The position numbers and the translations under genes are program-made. The notes beneath the pieces were generated by a model that was not told the DNA's origin, ran no database searches, and saw only the letters and a program-made list of their open reading frames with translations. Below, in pieces: positions 62,332 to 64,000 of a DNA stretch of 64,000 bases; within the stretch, counting starts at the first letter, position 1, and each line of letters starts with the position of its first letter. The stretch lies in contig NZ_JAHQZS010000002.1 in assembly GCF_019061145.1 (NCBI RefSeq), positions 62,001 to 126,000 on the forward strand, in the 5' to 3' direction. The stretch is from Anianabacter salinae (GTDB taxonomy: Bacteria; Pseudomonadota; Alphaproteobacteria; Rhodobacterales; Rhodobacteraceae).

Positions 62332-64000
62332 ATGAAGACATTCATCAACCCGGGGGCGGGACCTGTCGACATTGTGCTGATGGCCAATGCCGAAGGCGTC
62401 ACCGTGCCGGAAGCCAGTCTTCTGTTTCGGGCCGCGTTCACCCGCGACGGCCCGGATCTTGTGCTTGAAAATCCCGGTCATTCGGACATCCGCATCGTCG
62501 GCTATTTCTCGGCGCCGGAACCTGCCGATCTGGTGACAAGCGATGGCGCGGTGCTGCGCGGTCCTGTGGTCGAACGGCTGGCGGGCCCCGAGGCGCCGGG
62601 CCAGTATGCGCAGGCCGGGGCTATTCAGGGTGCCAACCCCATCGGACAGGTCGAGACGATCAATGGCGACGGCTCCGTGCAACGCGCCGATGGCACGGTC
62701 GAGAACCTGTCGCTTGGCACGCTGGTCTACGAGAATGACGTGGTGCAGACCGGAAACGGCGCGACCGTCGCGATCACCTTTGTCGATGGCACGATCTTCT
62801 CGCTGGCCTCGGGCTCGCGGATGCTGCTGGACGAATTGATCTACGATCCCGACGGCAGCGACAATTCGGGCGTGTTCAACCTGATCGAGGGCAGCTTCGT
62901 CTTTATCGCGGGGCAGGCGGCCAAGACCGGCGGGATGGAGGTCAACACTCCCACCGCCACCATGGGCATCCGCGGCACCACCGTGAAGGTCGATATTCAA
63001 ACCGTCAACGGCGTGACCGAGGTCATGGTGTCGCTGAACACCGACCCCGATGGCGGTGTCGGGTCGATCGAATTGCGCGATCTCGACGGCAATCTCATTG
63101 CCACGATCACCGCGACAGATACGGCTTGGGTCGTCTCACCGATCGAGGGCGAAACCCGAGAGATCGCGCGCGATCCCGGCGATCTGGCGAATGATGCCGA
63201 CCTGCTGTCCGAGGCGCTGACTGCCTTCCAGCTTGCGACCCAGCGGTTCGGGCAATCTGGCACCTTCATCACGCTGGATGGCAACGCAGGAGACGGGCCC
63301 GCGACGCCGCCCCCGATCGAGGATATCGGCGAGCCGCCCCCGCCGCCCCCGCCGCCCGCCGATGATCTGAACGACGGCGGCGGCGATGACGACAGCGATG
63401 GCGGGCAGGGCGGCGACACCGTCATCAACGTGAACGATGCACCCGTTGGCACCGACTTTGTCCTTGCGATGAACGAGGACACGACCGCGCGAGGGCAGCT
63501 AGCCGCGACCGACGCGGACGGTGATGCGCTGTCCTTTGCGCTGGCGCAGGGCGCTGCCAGCGGTCTTGTCGTGCTGCAGTCCAACGGCGCGTTCACCTAT
63601 ACGCCGAATGCCGACTTCCAGGGCACCGACAGCTTTACCTACACCGTCAGCGACGGCGAGTTGACCGACACGCGCACGGTGACGTTCACCGTAGCCGGGG
63701 TCAACGACGCGCCTGTGGCGCAGGATGTGACGCTGACCCCCACAGGGGACGCGATCGAGAATGCAGGGTTCGACGATGGCCTTCAGGGCTGGAGCGTCGA
63801 GAACACGTTTCGGGTCGAGGGGGCGACTTCCAGCAGCAGCACGTCGACAGCCAACCTGAACGGCAGCGTGACGGCGCTTGGCAACGCCGCGCCTGCGGGG
63901 GACGATATCACAGCGGCCTCCCTGACGATTGGCGGTTCGGTGTCTTCGCAGTCCACAGGATACGGCCCGCTTCTGGTCAGTTCGGGATTTACCGTCGCGG
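62332..64000 (+). CDS. large FecR-domain/tandem-repeat adhesin, likely T1SS substrate (cut by window edge)
   Basis: The reading frame from ATG 62332 stays open to the right edge, giving at least 556 residues. Residues ~104-222 are a FecR domain: VVQTGNGATVAITFVDGT, MLLDELIYDPDG and MGIRGTTVKV. A proline run (PPPPPPPP) follows near residues 330-345 with an acidic Gly/Asp-rich linker. Residues ~365-465 form a tandem-95/cadherin-like repeat (NEDTTARGQLAATDADGD, FTYTPNADFQGTDSFTYTVSDG) and a further beta-rich domain. There is no Sec signal peptide at the start, which fits a T1SS-exported protein whose signal lies at the unseen C-terminus. The T1SS genes 55030-59941 are its likely exporter. Confidence 0.85.
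   Translation, partial: MKTFINPGAGPVDIVLMANAEGVTVPEASLLFRAAFTRDGPDLVLENPGHSDIRIVGYFSAPEPADLVTSDGAVLRGPVVERLAGPEAPGQYAQAGAIQGANPIGQVETINGDGSVQRADGTVENLSLGTLVYENDVVQTGNGATVAITFVDGTIFSLASGSRMLLDELIYDPDGSDNSGVFNLIEGSFVFIAGQAAKTGGMEVNTPTATMGIRGTTVKVDIQTVNGVTEVMVSLNTDPDGGVGSIELRDLDGNLIATITATDTAWVVSPIEGETREIARDPGDLANDADLLSEALTAFQLATQRFGQSGTFITLDGNAGDGPATPPPIEDIGEPPPPPPPPADDLNDGGGDDDSDGGQGGDTVINVNDAPVGTDFVLAMNEDTTARGQLAATDADGDALSFALAQGAASGLVVLQSNGAFTYTPNADFQGTDSFTYTVSDGELTDTRTVTFTVAGVNDAPVAQDVTLTPTGDAIENAGFDDGLQGWSVENTFRVEGATSSSSTSTANLNGSVTALGNAAPAGDDITAASLTIGGSVSSQSTGYGPLLVSSGFTVA

Overview
The window is GC-rich, densely packed chromosomal DNA that looks like an alphaproteobacterium of the family Rhodobacteraceae (roseobacter/Rhodobacter group). 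The evidence is the gene content and order: an F1-ATPase zeta subunit beside purC, a purC/purS/purQ run, a GTTC-N7-GTTC LexA-type box, an RNase E with an acidic insert, a split cobalamin-dependent methionine synthase, and short interspersed hairpin repeats at gene ends. No rRNA, CRISPR array, transposase, integrase or replication origin was seen. There is one tRNA gene, a tRNA-Ile2 with a CAU anticodon.

Layout. Positions 1-6154 hold gatB (cut by the left edge), a transglycosylase-like lipoprotein, a Lhr-type ligase-associated helicase with its PdeM phosphoesterase, and a membrane LytTR regulator. Positions 6249-19984 are mostly housekeeping: thioesterase, serine dehydratase, rpiA, gor, hflK-hflC-DUF2065-degP (membrane proteostasis), small lipoproteins, the tRNA, purMN, rnd and sufE. 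Positions 19981-23927 are a methionine/corrinoid block: DUF1638, a 59-aa membrane protein, a corrinoid-binding protein and a homocysteine methyltransferase, with a radical SAM gene carrying a LexA-like box between them. Positions 24102-28140 hold the ATPase zeta subunit and purC-purS-purQ, interrupted by an AT-rich HNH-nuclease-like gene and an alcohol dehydrogenase. Positions 28178-36866 hold dctB/dctD (DctD lacks the GAFTGA loop), a 545-bp leader region, rne, ccdA and an alpha/beta-hydrolase-like membrane protein, which is fused by overlap to a cytochrome P450 gene (36863-38218).

Positions 38358-51472 are a complete glycogen operon: glgP, glgB, glgC, glgA, glgX, pgm and an amylosucrase. Phosphoglucomutase and GlgC supply ADP-glucose, GlgA and GlgB build the polymer, GlgP and GlgX break it down, and the amylosucrase could feed glucosyl units from sucrose. 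A near-palindromic LacI-type operator lies just upstream. Positions 51555-54908 hold a divergent trio (class I glutamine amidotransferase, P450, glutamine-synthetase-like ligase) around a palindromic operator. Its composition resembles the gamma-glutamylation logic of aniline and alkylamine catabolism. Positions 55030-64000 hold a complete type I secretion system (TolC-like, ABC exporter, HlyD-like), a CHASE2-adenylate cyclase, and the start of a large FecR-domain/tandem-repeat adhesin that is probably the secreted substrate; it runs off the right edge.

The best candidates for undescribed biology are the gamma-glutamyl/P450 trio, the FecR-adhesin/T1SS/CHASE2-cyclase module, the HNH gene coupled into the purine operon, and the DUF1638/small-membrane-protein partners of the split methionine synthase. 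All of these are inferences from sequence and context.
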